Positions 26,501 through 34,623 of a stretch of DNA of 64,000 nt are shown here, one piece after another. The stretch comes from Pyxidicoccus caerfyrddinensis. GTDB taxonomy: Bacteria > Myxococcota > Myxococcia > Myxococcales > Myxococcaceae. The DNA lies in NCBI RefSeq assembly GCF_010894405.1, contig NZ_JAAIYA010000014.1:124001-188000 (forward strand), in the 5' to 3' direction. The position numbers and the translations under genes were made by a program. Under the pieces are notes generated by a model, which was not told where the DNA came from, made no database searches, and saw nothing but the letters and a program-made list of their open reading frames with translations. How positions within the stretch are numbered: the first letter of the stretch is position 1; each line of letters opens with the position of its first letter.

Positions 26501-27090
26501 ACCTGGGTGATGTCCTTCACCCGCGCGTCCTTGCCGTCCGGCCCCTTCACGGGAGCCCAGACGGGGCCACCCCACCTGGTCCACCCCGGCTCGAGGAAGT
26601 TGGTCCCCAGCCGGCCGTCCTCCAGGATGACGTTGGCGTAGACGGTGCCGGTGACGCCGCGCACGGCGAGGAAGCGGCGCACCCGCTCGTGCGCGTCCTT
26701 CGGCTGGTTGACGGCCTGGAAGTACGCGTCCGTGGCCTGCTCGTACCTGCTGAGGGTGAGGCGGCCTTCGCTGTCGACGCCGAGGATGTGCGGGGTGTCC
26801 GGCGAGCCGCCGTCGGGCACGAAGAGGGACAGCTGGCGGGCGGTGATGCCGAGCGCCGTCTCCGAGTAGGGCGCCTTCGCGGCGTCACCCCGGCGCAGGC
26901 GGTAGACGGCGTCCCCGGTGCCCACGGAGTAGAGGTCCAGCGCTCCCTCCGCGTTGAGGAACGTCTGCAGCTCCGTGCCCGAGGAGAAGGGCCGCACGAG
27001 CTGGAAGGTCTCCATGTACTTCGTGCTGGCGCGCAGCGCGGGCTGAGCACCCGCGGGTGCTGCATCGCGAACGGCCTGGGGAATCATCAT
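23518..27090 (-). CDS. giant protein with tectonin/PLL-like propeller and long amphipathic-helix region
   Basis: A 1190-residue protein with no signal peptide. Residues about 60-375 contain repeated blades such as 'VFAVERDTGRLWLKKQ', 'VFGVSEDGRLHHTAQ' and 'AYTVTRGGDLLRFWQ', the pattern of tectonin or PLL-type sugar-binding propellers. A short beta domain (about 380-460) follows. Residues about 605-745 form long amphipathic helices ('VSWVVDNIKRIVVTVIDGIG', 'WNWLKVKLEQLYEWLAFLF'). A polar stretch (about 750-775), more helices (about 800-1000) and a hydrophobic C-terminus with a likely membrane segment near 1150 complete it. I recognise no enzyme motif. A sugar-targeted membrane-interacting or scaffold protein is one reading. 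Its ATG overlaps the stop of the upstream gene (ATGA), so it is translated with that gene. Last gene of the operon. Confidence 0.75.
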   Translation of the reverse strand: MMIPQAVRDAAPAGAQPALRASTKYMETFQLVRPFSSGTELQTFLNAEGALDLYSVGTGDAVYRLRRGDAAKAPYSETALGITARQLSLFVPDGGSPDTPHILGVDSEGRLTLSRYEQATDAYFQAVNQPKDAHERVRRFLAVRGVTGTVYANVILEDGRLGTNFLEPGWTRWGGPVWAPVKGPDGKDARVKDITQVANNPVQSALFAIGENDRVLFAEDSFRTSQLHELGPLLVSTLSVVTDAEDLLNVFAVERDTGRLWLKKQRKYSTGGIQFDDWVRVDASQDTKLSRIFATPRFDSLLEVFGVSEDGRLHHTAQRTDSRGRLAGWAPLFSLGNSVGNALFSVGQSASGYSEAYTVTRGGDLLRFWQAPGTSQWFEEPVEVPHVSETMAKVPTHALELTVLSRKGVPMANAPVTLHTSFLTTLWVDGLAYRCSQVEKVQVRAGTDGRIVIHQRANALAAATLFVETPTTLAGSPLRVEPNGQLQQKLAGLKADDVLKAKDRSGKYLLPPEYRKPEYARSLAELSQASMKIAQTDGGARAVSYAFVARHAAAAGFRPQLDLRALGEQAWEVDFTSGFPMYRTTSVAEARSWAAAKATGPEALGGLFSVDWGSMWKAFKNGVSWVVDNIKRIVVTVIDGIGKVLFEIGNRIFEAVIEFAQQAFDFVEGVWNWLKVKLEQLYEWLAFLFDFDDIRRTAKVVRHTIDTVLGVTVAGIQHVRGAVAEGFDTLKNDLKQVVDRTVSILQADGNPSTGSYFSRNRPSEDEEHATDHNLLLNAFQQSSDDPASRSAMGLALRSPAVSSSLEALMEEFHKLSQNFEFGDGKQAWNEGVGYFTNIGNEPDRALELLLSGVIKVMESIALFALDAARGVVLSLFDLLADVVQAFREAITEKWEIPVVSQLYKLFTGDTLSFQPVDLVAYLVAIPTTLLYKVLLDKTPIPDNATLDLFRKSFSVEWLKGKLGLPSSGEAPLAAADPGWEKLLRDFCLATYAATMFVRIAPDGLLITLHAAGKGDPTKGLVSVLLRYVTTLCSMPWALNPATPAPEFCPGQAGFPGFIWLLQLGLGPTRGLLLLLMRAGKLKIYTGEVSISLWGAANIIMTSWHYAALPADKRDPLAFARTLTNIIPGQALRFLATPDMNKALKFIPAGGLAVVMILGYLGSSGTAIATLRSGAASAGPDVLPALAASGA

Positions 27091-28013
27091 GGCACTGCCT
27101 CCTCGGAAAGGTGCCGCGCCCGCGCCTCTGCGCGCTCCGGCGACGGCGGATGGGCGACGCAGCGCCGGGCGAGCTGCAGGCCCGGTGAGCGCCAGATGGG
27201 ACGTCCATGGCTGTTGCAGTACAGGGCCTGGTCCGCGGCGGGATGCCGGGTGTCCGCGTCTCCCCACGCCGCGCGCAGCGTCGCGAGCGCGGGGTGGAGG
27301 GACGCGGCGCCGTGGACGACGGCCCGCTCCACCGCGTGGAGCAACTCCACGCCGTGGGCATAGAAGGGGGTGGCGGAGCGCAGGAAGGCCGCGCTCCCTC
27401 CGGTGATTCGCACGCCCGCGGCGACCGTCCGTGTGGCCCCTTCGTGGAGGGTGCCATGCGTCCAGCCCACGCGGGCACAGAGCGCGGCCACGTTGGCGTT
27501 GACGCACAGGTCCACGGGGTTGTCCCGGCCCTGCTCGCACAGCCACGTGCGCACGGCGCCGGTGCGCACCCAGGGGCCGTCACCGCCGCGCACGGAGAGC
27601 AGCCTGGCGGGCTCCACCACCGTGGCGAGCGCCTGGTGCGCCTGGGCGTTGGAGCGCCGCCCGCCTTCGAGGAGGGCGAGCCACGCGAGCGCGGTGTCGT
27701 CCGCGTCCGCCGGCAGGTGGATGGGCAGGCGCGGGGTGTTCAACGTGTACGGGTAGAAGCGGAAGGCGCCCGGACGCATGGGCTCCTCGCACGCCTCCAC
27801 GAAGTCGAGCGCCGCCTCGTGCGCGGCTTCGAGGCGGAGGCGCAGCGGCGCCGTGTCCGCGCGGCGCAGCAGCGTGCCCAGCAGCAGCGCCACCTGCGCG
27901 GTGACGAAGCACGTCTCATCGTCGACGGCGTCCTCGCCTTCGCCCACGCGGGAGGGGAAGGCGCCGCTGGAGGACTGGAGCGCGAGCAGCTCCCGGAGCG
28001 GGCCGTACGTCAT
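27087..28013 (-). CDS. alpha-toroid protein with class II terpene-cyclase-like DxDDTA motif
   Basis: A 308-residue protein built of paired helices with 'LQSSSGAFPSR' and 'DDETCFVTAQVALLL', the repeat style of the terpenoid cyclase/protein prenyltransferase toroid. Residues 103-108 read DADDTA, matching the DxDD(T)A acid motif by which squalene-hopene and class II diterpene cyclases protonate their substrate. It is about half the length of those enzymes, so it would be a single-domain member. A further helix pair at 'NPVDLCVNANVAAL' lies in the second half. Catalysis is unproven and it may instead be a binding protein of the same fold. ATGA overlaps exist at both ends (with the upstream and downstream genes), so expression is tightly coupled to them. 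Confidence 0.65.
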   Translation of the reverse strand: MTYGPLRELLALQSSSGAFPSRVGEGEDAVDDETCFVTAQVALLLGTLLRRADTAPLRLRLEAAHEAALDFVEACEEPMRPGAFRFYPYTLNTPRLPIHLPADADDTALAWLALLEGGRRSNAQAHQALATVVEPARLLSVRGGDGPWVRTGAVRTWLCEQGRDNPVDLCVNANVAALCARVGWTHGTLHEGATRTVAAGVRITGGSAAFLRSATPFYAHGVELLHAVERAVVHGAASLHPALATLRAAWGDADTRHPAADQALYCNSHGRPIWRSPGLQLARRCVAHPPSPERAEARARHLSEEAVP

Positions 28014-29026
28014 GGCGCTTCCTCCGGTGCGGGCGCCAGCGTGGCTGTCACCCGGGAGGAGCCATCCGCTCCGAGCACTGCGCCGACGAGCGTGTGGCAC
28101 GTGCCCTCGGAGAGCGCCGCGTAGAGCCCCTGCGCCCAGCCGCGCGCACGGCCCACGGACAGCAGCCGCTCACGGGCCCGGGCGTCGGGCCCGAGCAGCG
28201 CATCCGCGATGGAGTACCAGGTGAACGCGAGCGGCCGTCCCCCGGCGTCGAAGGCCTGGCTGAAGCCCGAGTCGTGCGTGGGCAGCTCGAAGCGGACGGT
28301 GCGCTGCGTGAGCGCTTCGATGTCGCGCACCACCTCCGAGCCCCGGGCCGGCAGTCCCTGCCTGCGCAGCAGCGTGTCCAGCTCCGCCGCGTAGAGCGGG
28401 CCGGTGCGGTAGTAGACCTCCACGCCGCCCCGCTCCGGGTCCAGCCCCACCATGGTGGCGCGCACGCCCCGGTTGGGCAGCACCGCGGGCCTGCCGACGA
28501 CGGACGCCTCCCACTCCCGCCACTCCGCGTCCGCGGGTACCTCCAGGTACAGCTTGCGCCGCACGGCGCCGCCCCGCACCCGCAGGCCGAGCCATGCCCC
28601 ATAGCGGCAGGGCGCCCCGGCCTGCCAGCCCGCGATGCGCTGGAGGACGGCACGCTGCTCCGGCGCGAGGGCAGCCTCCACCGCGTCCGCACACGTGCGC
28701 AGCCGCTGCTCCGGCGTGCCCAGGGGACACGGGTCGATGGAGAGCCGCACGTCACCCTCCGGCCAGACGAAGGCGACCTCGATGGGGGCGCCCGTCGGTG
28801 TCAGGCGGCTGGCGAACGCCGCCGCCGTGGTGGAGCCCCGAGGCTGGTGTCCGCCCCGCGCGAAGTCCTCGAGGAGGCCTCGCGCCAGGAGGGGCGCCTG
28901 CGCGGGCGCATGGGCCGCCAGCGTCAGGAGCGTGTCCCGGCGGAGGAACGGCACCGCCGGGAGCCCGGGCTCTGGCCATGGGGGGGCCGCCGGCCCCAGG
29001 CCGGTATGTCCGTGTGCAGGTGTCAT
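28010..29026 (-). CDS. possible PT-barrel (ABBA prenyltransferase-like) protein
   Basis: A 338-residue cytoplasmic protein. I do not recognise a named family, but its predicted structure shows five beta-hairpins alternating with helices. They lie around 'IEVAFVWPEGDVRLSIDP', 'LGLRVRGGAVRRKLYLEVP', 'VRATMVGLDPERGGVEVYYR', the 'TVRFELPTHDSG...FTWYS' pair and 'LVGAVLGADGSSRVTATL'. Five such units make the ten-stranded PT barrel of ABBA aromatic prenyltransferases. The Arg/Lys/Tyr cluster 'RRKLYLE' resembles their diphosphate-binding strands. The assignment is inference from the pattern alone. The start follows GGGAG by 9 bases and lies 21 bases after the first gene of the operon; the stop overlaps the next start (ATGA). 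Confidence 0.55.
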   Translation of the reverse strand: MTPAHGHTGLGPAAPPWPEPGLPAVPFLRRDTLLTLAAHAPAQAPLLARGLLEDFARGGHQPRGSTTAAAFASRLTPTGAPIEVAFVWPEGDVRLSIDPCPLGTPEQRLRTCADAVEAALAPEQRAVLQRIAGWQAGAPCRYGAWLGLRVRGGAVRRKLYLEVPADAEWREWEASVVGRPAVLPNRGVRATMVGLDPERGGVEVYYRTGPLYAAELDTLLRRQGLPARGSEVVRDIEALTQRTVRFELPTHDSGFSQAFDAGGRPLAFTWYSIADALLGPDARARERLLSVGRARGWAQGLYAALSEGTCHTLVGAVLGADGSSRVTATLAPAPEEAP

Positions 29027-29047
29027 GGCCCGGGCTCCCGGTGGTGC

Positions 29048-31363
29048 TCAGCGATGCTTGAGGTCGACGACGCGGCGGTTGACCTTCGGCTTGTCACTGG
29101 TGCCGACGGGGGGCAGGACGAGCTGAAGCTTGTTCTTCACCTCTTCTTCGTCCACGTACTTCGAGGTGCCGTCCTTCAGGACGTACTCGGCGCTGAAGAG
29201 GAAGGTCGTGTTCCCCGAGGTCCGCTTCTGGCGGATGTTGTAATAGAGCGGCAGCGAGCGCTGCTCCGTACCCGCCGGGTCGAGCAGGTCGAAGCGGAGC
29301 ACGTTCTCTCGCTCCCCCTCGACGGCCCTCACCTCCGCCGGACTCAGCAGCCCGAAGGGCTTCAGGAAGAACGGTGGGGGCACGTCGCTCATCGCCGCGC
29401 CAGGCGGAGTCACGTTCCGGAGCTGCGCGAAGTTGATGTAGATGGTGGCGACCAGGTCCCAGTCGATGTGGGTCGTGTCGATCTTCACGCTGTACGGGTA
29501 CTCGTCCGAGCTCAGGATGAGCGACCGCCGCTCCGTCGGCTGGGTGAAGCGGTCGAGCGTGAAGTCGTCACCGTCGCCGTAGATGAGCTGCCCGCTGAGC
29601 TCGAAGTAGGCCGTCTGCGGACTGGGCAGGGCCTGGAAGGTCCACGGCTCGCCCGTCTTCAGTCCCTTCGTCTTTTCGGGCTGCCAGGCCCAGTCGTGGC
29701 GCGCCTCGGGCTGCTGCTGGGAGTTCTTCGGGTCGTAGTAGGCGGCATTGACCTCGATGAGCTCGAACCCGCTCTGCTCCGTCGCGTTGAGCGCGCGCAG
29801 GCTGAAGGTGACGAGCGCGTCCAGCGGGGAGAAGACCTGGACGAGGTCGACGTTCGCCGAGCCGAAGGCGGGCGGGCCCTGCGTGGTCACCACCGTCCCG
29901 TTCGCCATGAGGTAGCGCAGCCGGTAGCTGTACGTGTTGGTGAGGGGCAGGTGGTAGACGCTGTCGAAGCTGACCGTCCCGTCGGTGCCGTTGGCGGTCA
30001 TCTCCCGCGTCATCACGGCGGCCGTCTGCCCGGGCGGAGGCTGGAAGAAGAAGTCCACGAAGACCTTGGACACCGTCCTGTCCTTCGCCGGGTGGGTGCC
30101 CGCCGCGAAGGGCACGTTCGCCCCGACGAAGGCCACCTGCCGGATGCCGAAGAGGTTGGGGCGCAGCCCCACGAAGGTGTCCTCCGAGCTCATCCAGCCG
30201 GAGGTGTACGGGAGCGCGCCACCCGGGTAGTTCACCTTGTATTTGTACTGGAAGCGCGGGTCGAACCGGCCCTCCTGGCGCGCGCCCGGCGCGACGTACG
30301 TCAGCGTCGTCCGCGAGGGGTCGGCCGGGATGAGGACGAAGGTGTTCTTCGTCTGCCGGGTGGGGTAGTCGACGGTGACCTCCACGGACTCGAAGAGGAC
30401 CTTTCCCTCGGCTCCGAGCAGGTCGCCCTCCAGTGCGAAGGTGACGACGAGCTCGCGGTTGTCCACCTCCGTGTAGACCTTCCTCCACGTGTCGTCGTCG
30501 AACTTTGGCAGGTTGGCGGAGACCGGCGTGCTCCACTCGACGACGGTGTCCTGCGAGTACGTCTGCTGGAAGGACGTGGTCGCCGAGACGGGATTGGGGC
30601 CGGTGGCCATCTGCCGCGCGCTCTCCACCGTCTGCGCGACCTGCGTCTCCAGCGTGGTCTTCGCCCAGTCGGTCACGCGCTGCACCAGCTCTTTCGAGCC
30701 GCCCGCGCCCTCCGTCACCTCCACCTTGCCGGCGCCGGACTGCCACAGCAACTGCTTCACGCCGACGAGGACGGACTTCTCGTTGCCCCAGGTGTCCCTG
30801 CGCTTCTCGTACTTCTTCTCGAACTCGATGGCGGCGGTGGCGTCGTACTTCACCAGCGCACTCGCCCCCAGCAGCTGCGTGAGCGCCCGCATGTCGTACT
30901 CGATGCGGAAGGGAGACAGCCGGCCGTCACCGCTGAAGGCGTTGACGAAGCTCTGCACGTCCCCTTCCGTTCCCAGCTCCACCTGGAAGGCCGCCACGTT
31001 GCTGGCGAAGAGAGAGGGCGTGACGGTGGCCAGCCGCGACTCGCCATCCAGGTCGAAGGAGAAGAAGGTGTCGCCGCCCGTCCACGTGAACTGGCCCCAC
31101 GTCACGGGACGGCCCAGCTGGCGCTCCGCCGCGGCACGAGCCTCGCCGGGGGAATACAGCTCCACCTCGAAGGTGCACACGCCGGACACGCCGCCGTCGT
31201 TCGTCTTGTAGCGGGTGAGGGAGAAGACCGGCTGGCCGTTCTGCGACCGCAGGCGGGGGACGGGGACCAGGTAATACGTATCCTTCTCCTGGCGGTCCCG
31301 GAAGATGACGACGAATTGGTCGTCACCATAGAAGACCTGCTGCGCTTGAGTGATGTCGAACAT
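29048..31363 (-). CDS. large beta-rich protein of unknown function, first gene of the operon
   Basis: A 771-residue protein with no signal peptide and no Cys-rich or catalytic signature that I can name. It begins 'MFDITQAQQVFYGDD' and is dominated by beta strands, with one helical segment (about 150-260, including 'AAIEFEKKYEKRR' and 'VTDWAKTTLETQVAQTVESA') that could pair as a coiled hairpin. Repeated strand-turn units in the last 450 residues suggest several Ig-like or beta-sandwich domains. It could be a structural or assembly component for the other operon products. AGGAG lies 6 bases before the ATG. The 426 bases upstream hold the presumed operon promoter. Confidence 0.7.
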   Translation of the reverse strand: MFDITQAQQVFYGDDQFVVIFRDRQEKDTYYLVPVPRLRSQNGQPVFSLTRYKTNDGGVSGVCTFEVELYSPGEARAAAERQLGRPVTWGQFTWTGGDTFFSFDLDGESRLATVTPSLFASNVAAFQVELGTEGDVQSFVNAFSGDGRLSPFRIEYDMRALTQLLGASALVKYDATAAIEFEKKYEKRRDTWGNEKSVLVGVKQLLWQSGAGKVEVTEGAGGSKELVQRVTDWAKTTLETQVAQTVESARQMATGPNPVSATTSFQQTYSQDTVVEWSTPVSANLPKFDDDTWRKVYTEVDNRELVVTFALEGDLLGAEGKVLFESVEVTVDYPTRQTKNTFVLIPADPSRTTLTYVAPGARQEGRFDPRFQYKYKVNYPGGALPYTSGWMSSEDTFVGLRPNLFGIRQVAFVGANVPFAAGTHPAKDRTVSKVFVDFFFQPPPGQTAAVMTREMTANGTDGTVSFDSVYHLPLTNTYSYRLRYLMANGTVVTTQGPPAFGSANVDLVQVFSPLDALVTFSLRALNATEQSGFELIEVNAAYYDPKNSQQQPEARHDWAWQPEKTKGLKTGEPWTFQALPSPQTAYFELSGQLIYGDGDDFTLDRFTQPTERRSLILSSDEYPYSVKIDTTHIDWDLVATIYINFAQLRNVTPPGAAMSDVPPPFFLKPFGLLSPAEVRAVEGERENVLRFDLLDPAGTEQRSLPLYYNIRQKRTSGNTTFLFSAEYVLKDGTSKYVDEEEVKNKLQLVLPPVGTSDKPKVNRRVVDLKHR

Positions 31364-31789
31364 GTACGGCTCCTGTTCGTGGCGGTGGACGTCGACGCAC
31401 CTGGGTAGCAATTGACGCGCCACCTCGAATTGCGAGGCCGCATCACTCGCGCGTCACTCGCGCTTCAATGAGGAGACGTGGCGCGGCGGGCGCGCGGAGC
31501 GAACCTGGCGCGTCCGGCGCGCACGCAGCCGCGTCGGCACGCAACGCCGCGTGTTTCATTCCCGTTCGCGCGTAAGGGAGTTCACCTACGACAGCCGGGC
31601 AGGGGATGTGGAGGCCGCTGGAGCGCGCGGAAGCAGGGCGGGAGGGCGCTCGGGGCGTGTGGCGCGCAGGACTCTTGGAGGGGCACCGCGGCGCCTGGCG
31701 TGTTGGCGCGGGACGCACACTGCTTGAGTGCGCTGTTCCACCCTGGTATCCGCTGAGCCCCTCACCCCGCCGGAGGCAGGAAAGCCGCA
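31364..31789. other. 426-base divergent intergenic region
   Basis: It separates the four-gene minus-strand operon from ettA and should contain both promoters. The one element that stands out is the dyad CCTCG-AATTG-CGAGG at 31423-31437, about 60 bases upstream of the operon start, possibly an operator. The rest is GC-rich with no open frame that I would call a gene and no recognised RNA structure. Confidence 0.5.
31423..31437. promoter_or_regulatory. dyad upstream of the four-gene operon
   Basis: CCTCG and CGAGG flank AATTG. It lies 60 bases before the operon's first ATG. Confidence 0.3.
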
Positions 31790-33469
31790 ATGGCCCAGAA
31801 TTTCATCTTCACGATGCAGGACCTGCGCAAGGTCAAGAACAGCAAGGAGATCCTCAAGGGCATCTACCTGTCGTTCTTCCCGGGCGCGAAGATTGGTGTC
31901 ATCGGCCCGAACGGCTCCGGCAAGTCGACGCTGCTGCGCATCATGGCGGGCGTGGACACGGAGTTCTTCGGCATTGCCAAGCCGGACCCGACCGCCAAGG
32001 TGGGCTACCTGGCGCAGGAGCCGCAGCTCGATTCCTCGCTGGACGTGAAGGGGAACGTGGAGCTGGGCCTGAAGGAGATTCGCGCCGCGCTGGACCGCTT
32101 CAACGAGGTCAGCGCGAAGTTCGCCGAGCCCATGGACGACGCGGCCATGGAGAAGCTCCTGGCGGAGCAGGGCCGGCTCCAGGACTACATCGACTCGGTG
32201 AACGGCTGGGAGCTGGACCGCACCCTCGAGATGGCCATGGACGCGCTGCGCCTGCCCCCGGGTGACGCGGACGTGACGAAGCTGTCCGGCGGTGAGAAGC
32301 GCCGCGTGGCGCTGTGCCGCATCCTCTTGGAGAAGCCGGACCTGCTGCTGCTGGACGAGCCCACCAACCACCTGGACGCGGAGAGCGTCGCGTGGCTGGA
32401 GGTGGCGCTGAAGGAGTACAAGGGCACCATCGTCTGCATCACCCACGACCGGTACTTCCTGGACAACGCGGCCGAGTGGATTCTGGAGCTGGACCGCGGC
32501 GAGGGTGTGCCCTGGAAGGGTAACTACTCCAGCTGGCTGGAGCAGAAGCAGAACCGGCTGGCGCTGGAGGAGAAGTCGGAGAGCCACCGGCAGAAGACGC
32601 TCAAGCGCGAGCTGGAGTGGGTGCGTCAGTCGCCCAAGGCGCGCCAGGCGAAGAGCAAGGCGCGTATCGCCGCGTACGAGGACCTGCTCAACCAGTCGCA
32701 GGACAAGCGCGAGGCCACGGGCGAAATCATCATCCCCCCTGCGCCGAAGCTGGGCGGGCTGGTGGTGGAGGCCAAGGGGCTGCGCAAGGCGTACGGCGAC
32801 CGGCTGCTCGTGGACGACCTGAACTTCAAGCTGCCGCCGGGTGGCATCGTCGGCGTGATTGGGCCCAACGGCGCGGGCAAGACGACACTGTTCCGGATGA
32901 TGACGGGCGTGGAGAAGCCGGACGCGGGCGAGCTGCGCATGGGCGAGACGGTGAAGCTGGCCTACGTGGACCAGAGCCGCGACGCGCTGAATGGTGACAA
33001 CTCGGTGTTCCAGGAGGTCAGCGGCGGACTGGACCACCTGGACCTGGGCAAGGGCGGGCAGATTCCCAGCCGCGCGTACCTGGCGGGCTTCGCCTTCAAG
33101 GGGCAGGACCAGCAGAAGCGCGTGAAGGATTTGTCCGGCGGCGAGCGCAACCGCGTGCACCTGGCGAAGATGCTCAAGGAGGGAGGAAACCTCCTCCTGC
33201 TCGACGAGCCCACGAATGATTTGGACGTGGAGACGCTGCGGAGCCTGGAGGATGCGCTCCTGAGCTTCGCGGGCTGCGCGGTGGTCATCAGCCACGACCG
33301 CTGGTTCCTGGACCGCATCGCCACGCACATCCTGGCGTTCGAGGGGGACAGCAAGGTGTTCTTCTTCGAGGGCAACTTCCAGGACTACGAGGCGGACAAG
33401 AAGAAGCGCCTCGGCCCCGAGGCCCTGGAGCCGCACCGCATCCGGTACCGGCCCATCACCAAGAACTGA
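31790..33469 (+). CDS. ettA: energy-dependent translational throttle protein EttA (ABC-F ATPase)
   Basis: A 559-residue cytoplasmic ABC-F protein that binds the ribosomal E site and couples translation to energy state. Two ABC domains are present: Walker A 'GPNGSGKST' (about 39) with signature 'LSGGEKRR' (about 165), and Walker A 'GPNGAGKTT' (about 359) with 'LSGGERNR' (about 449). Both Walker B motifs are intact ('[12 protein letters not shown]', '[12 protein letters not shown]'). The linker carries the Lys/Arg-rich P-site tRNA interaction motif ('[19 protein letters not shown]'), and the arm region '[14 protein letters not shown]' is typical of EttA rather than Uup or YheS. A good hairpin terminator follows. 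Confidence 0.96.
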   Translation: MAQNFIFTMQDLRKVKNSKEILKGIYLSFFPGAKIGVIGPNGSGKSTLLRIMAGVDTEFFGIAKPDPTAKVGYLAQEPQLDSSLDVKGNVELGLKEIRAALDRFNEVSAKFAEPMDDAAMEKLLAEQGRLQDYIDSVNGWELDRTLEMAMDALRLPPGDADVTKLSGGEKRRVALCRILLEKPDLLLLDEPTNHLDAESVAWLEVALKEYKGTIVCITHDRYFLDNAAEWILELDRGEGVPWKGNYSSWLEQKQNRLALEEKSESHRQKTLKRELEWVRQSPKARQAKSKARIAAYEDLLNQSQDKREATGEIIIPPAPKLGGLVVEAKGLRKAYGDRLLVDDLNFKLPPGGIVGVIGPNGAGKTTLFRMMTGVEKPDAGELRMGETVKLAYVDQSRDALNGDNSVFQEVSGGLDHLDLGKGGQIPSRAYLAGFAFKGQDQQKRVKDLSGGERNRVHLAKMLKEGGNLLLLDEPTNDLDVETLRSLEDALLSFAGCAVVISHDRWFLDRIATHILAFEGDSKVFFFEGNFQDYEADKKKRLGPEALEPHRIRYRPITKN

Positions 33470-33482
33470 GCAGTGGTTGTAC

Positions 33483-33513
33483 GGAGCCCCTGGCCTGGAT
33501 GCTCAGGGGCTCC
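33483..33513. terminator. terminator after ettA, also serving the converging small gene
   Basis: A 10-bp stem GGAGCCCCTG/CAGGGGCTCC around an 11-base loop begins 14 bases after the ettA stop and overlaps the stop of the minus-strand gene at 33503. Confidence 0.7.
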
Positions 33514-33721
33514 CGCGGCCGACGAGGCGCGCGAGGATGGCCTGGAACTCGTCGGGGCGGAGATTCACGTGCTCGACGACGTACCCGTAGAGCATCGCCG
33601 TCGGGACGTTGCGGCCGCCGCGCTGCTCCTGCAGCTGGTGCAGCGTGTGGAGGATGAGGCGCTCCACCCGGGTGAGCCCGTCGCGCACGTCGGGGAGGTA
33701 ATCACGAGGGTCCTGGGGCAT
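33503..33721 (-). CDS. small conserved-looking helical protein, function unknown
   Basis: A 72-residue protein, '[20 protein letters not shown]...', with three predicted helices and a short final strand region. The pattern resembles a small winged-helix or PadR-like domain ('[16 protein letters not shown]', '[14 protein letters not shown]'). It could be a DNA-binding or adaptor protein, but this is a guess. The ATG at 33721 is preferred over 33772, which would overlap the start of the divergent DUF3667 gene. No signal peptide. Confidence 0.65.
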   Translation of the reverse strand: MPQDPRDYLPDVRDGLTRVERLILHTLHQLQEQRGGRNVPTAMLYGYVVEHVNLRPDEFQAILARLVGRGSP

Positions 33722-33770
33722 TGCCGGCCCCAGCGTACCTCGCGGCCGGGCAGCCTGTAGACTCCCGGGC

Positions 33771-34613
33771 ATGTCCGTTGCCCAGCCGTCACCGCAGCCC
33801 GAGCCTGGTGCCGTCCCGGCCGCTCCCGAGGCGCCCTGTGCCGACTGCGGCGCCGTGCTGACGGGCGCCTACTGCGCGCAGTGTGGAGCGAAGCGCTTCA
33901 CTCGCGACGAGCAGCGCTTCACGCCGTACGTGAAGCAGTTGCTCCAGGAGCGCCTCCACCTGGACGGCAGGCTGTGGCGCACCCTGTGGCTGCTCGTCAC
34001 ACGGCCCGGCTTCCTCACGGTGGAGGCGCACTCGGGGCGCTTCGGGCCGTACGTGTCGGCGCGCAAGCTGTTCCTCCTCGTCGGCGCCGCTTACTTCCTC
34101 TTCGGCAGCGGGACGTTCTTCCGGATGGACCGGATGCTGGGCGAGCGCGCCCAGCGCTACAACACCTTCGTCGAGTACTCCGCGCGCGAGCTGGGCGTGG
34201 AGCCCGCGGTGCACCGCGAACACATGGAGGCGCGCTTCCAGCGGGTGAACAAGCTCGCGCAGCTCGGAGGCGTGCTGCTGCTGGCCGGGGCGCTGCCGCT
34301 GCTCTACTGGAGGCCGCGTCGCTACTTCGGTGAGCACCTCACCTTCGCGCTGCATGCGTCGGTGTTCCGGTTCCTCATTGGTGCCGTGGGCCAGCAAATC
34401 CACCTGCTCGCGGGCTCATGGCTGCCGAGCATCCTGCTGGTCAACAGCGTGTTCCTCGTCTACCTCGCCGTGGCGCTGCGGCGGGTGTACGGCGGCTCCT
34501 GGGGGCCGACGTGGGGCAAGGCCGTGGTGCTGTGCTTCGTCACCATCCTCACGGTGTTCCTCAGCATCGCCACGGGCATGACCAGCGTCTTCATCCAGTG
34601 GCACCCGGGGTAG
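33771..34613 (+). CDS. DUF3667 family membrane protein with N-terminal zinc ribbon
   Basis: A 280-residue protein. A Pro-rich start precedes a zinc-ribbon with CxxC pairs at Cys23/26 and Cys35/38, then an amphipathic section ('RFTPYVKQLLQERLHLDGRL', typical of DUF3667) and about five membrane helices. The family is widespread but of unknown function. The gene stands alone; the start ATG at 33771 lies 49 bases from the divergent small gene. Confidence 0.88.
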   Translation: MSVAQPSPQPEPGAVPAAPEAPCADCGAVLTGAYCAQCGAKRFTRDEQRFTPYVKQLLQERLHLDGRLWRTLWLLVTRPGFLTVEAHSGRFGPYVSARKLFLLVGAAYFLFGSGTFFRMDRMLGERAQRYNTFVEYSARELGVEPAVHREHMEARFQRVNKLAQLGGVLLLAGALPLLYWRPRRYFGEHLTFALHASVFRFLIGAVGQQIHLLAGSWLPSILLVNSVFLVYLAVALRRVYGGSWGPTWGKAVVLCFVTILTVFLSIATGMTSVFIQWHPG

Positions 34614-34623
34614 GGCACGGGCC

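Noticed and set aside
23476-27363. 1295-codon plus-strand open frame
   Set aside because: It is the antisense shadow of the 1190-residue minus-strand gene. Its product is Arg/Ala/Gly/Val-rich low-complexity sequence without domains, as expected in a GC-rich genome.
28094-31408. 1104-codon plus-strand open frame
   Set aside because: Antisense shadow spanning two real minus-strand genes; no ribosome site, no coherent domain, and it crosses a gene boundary.
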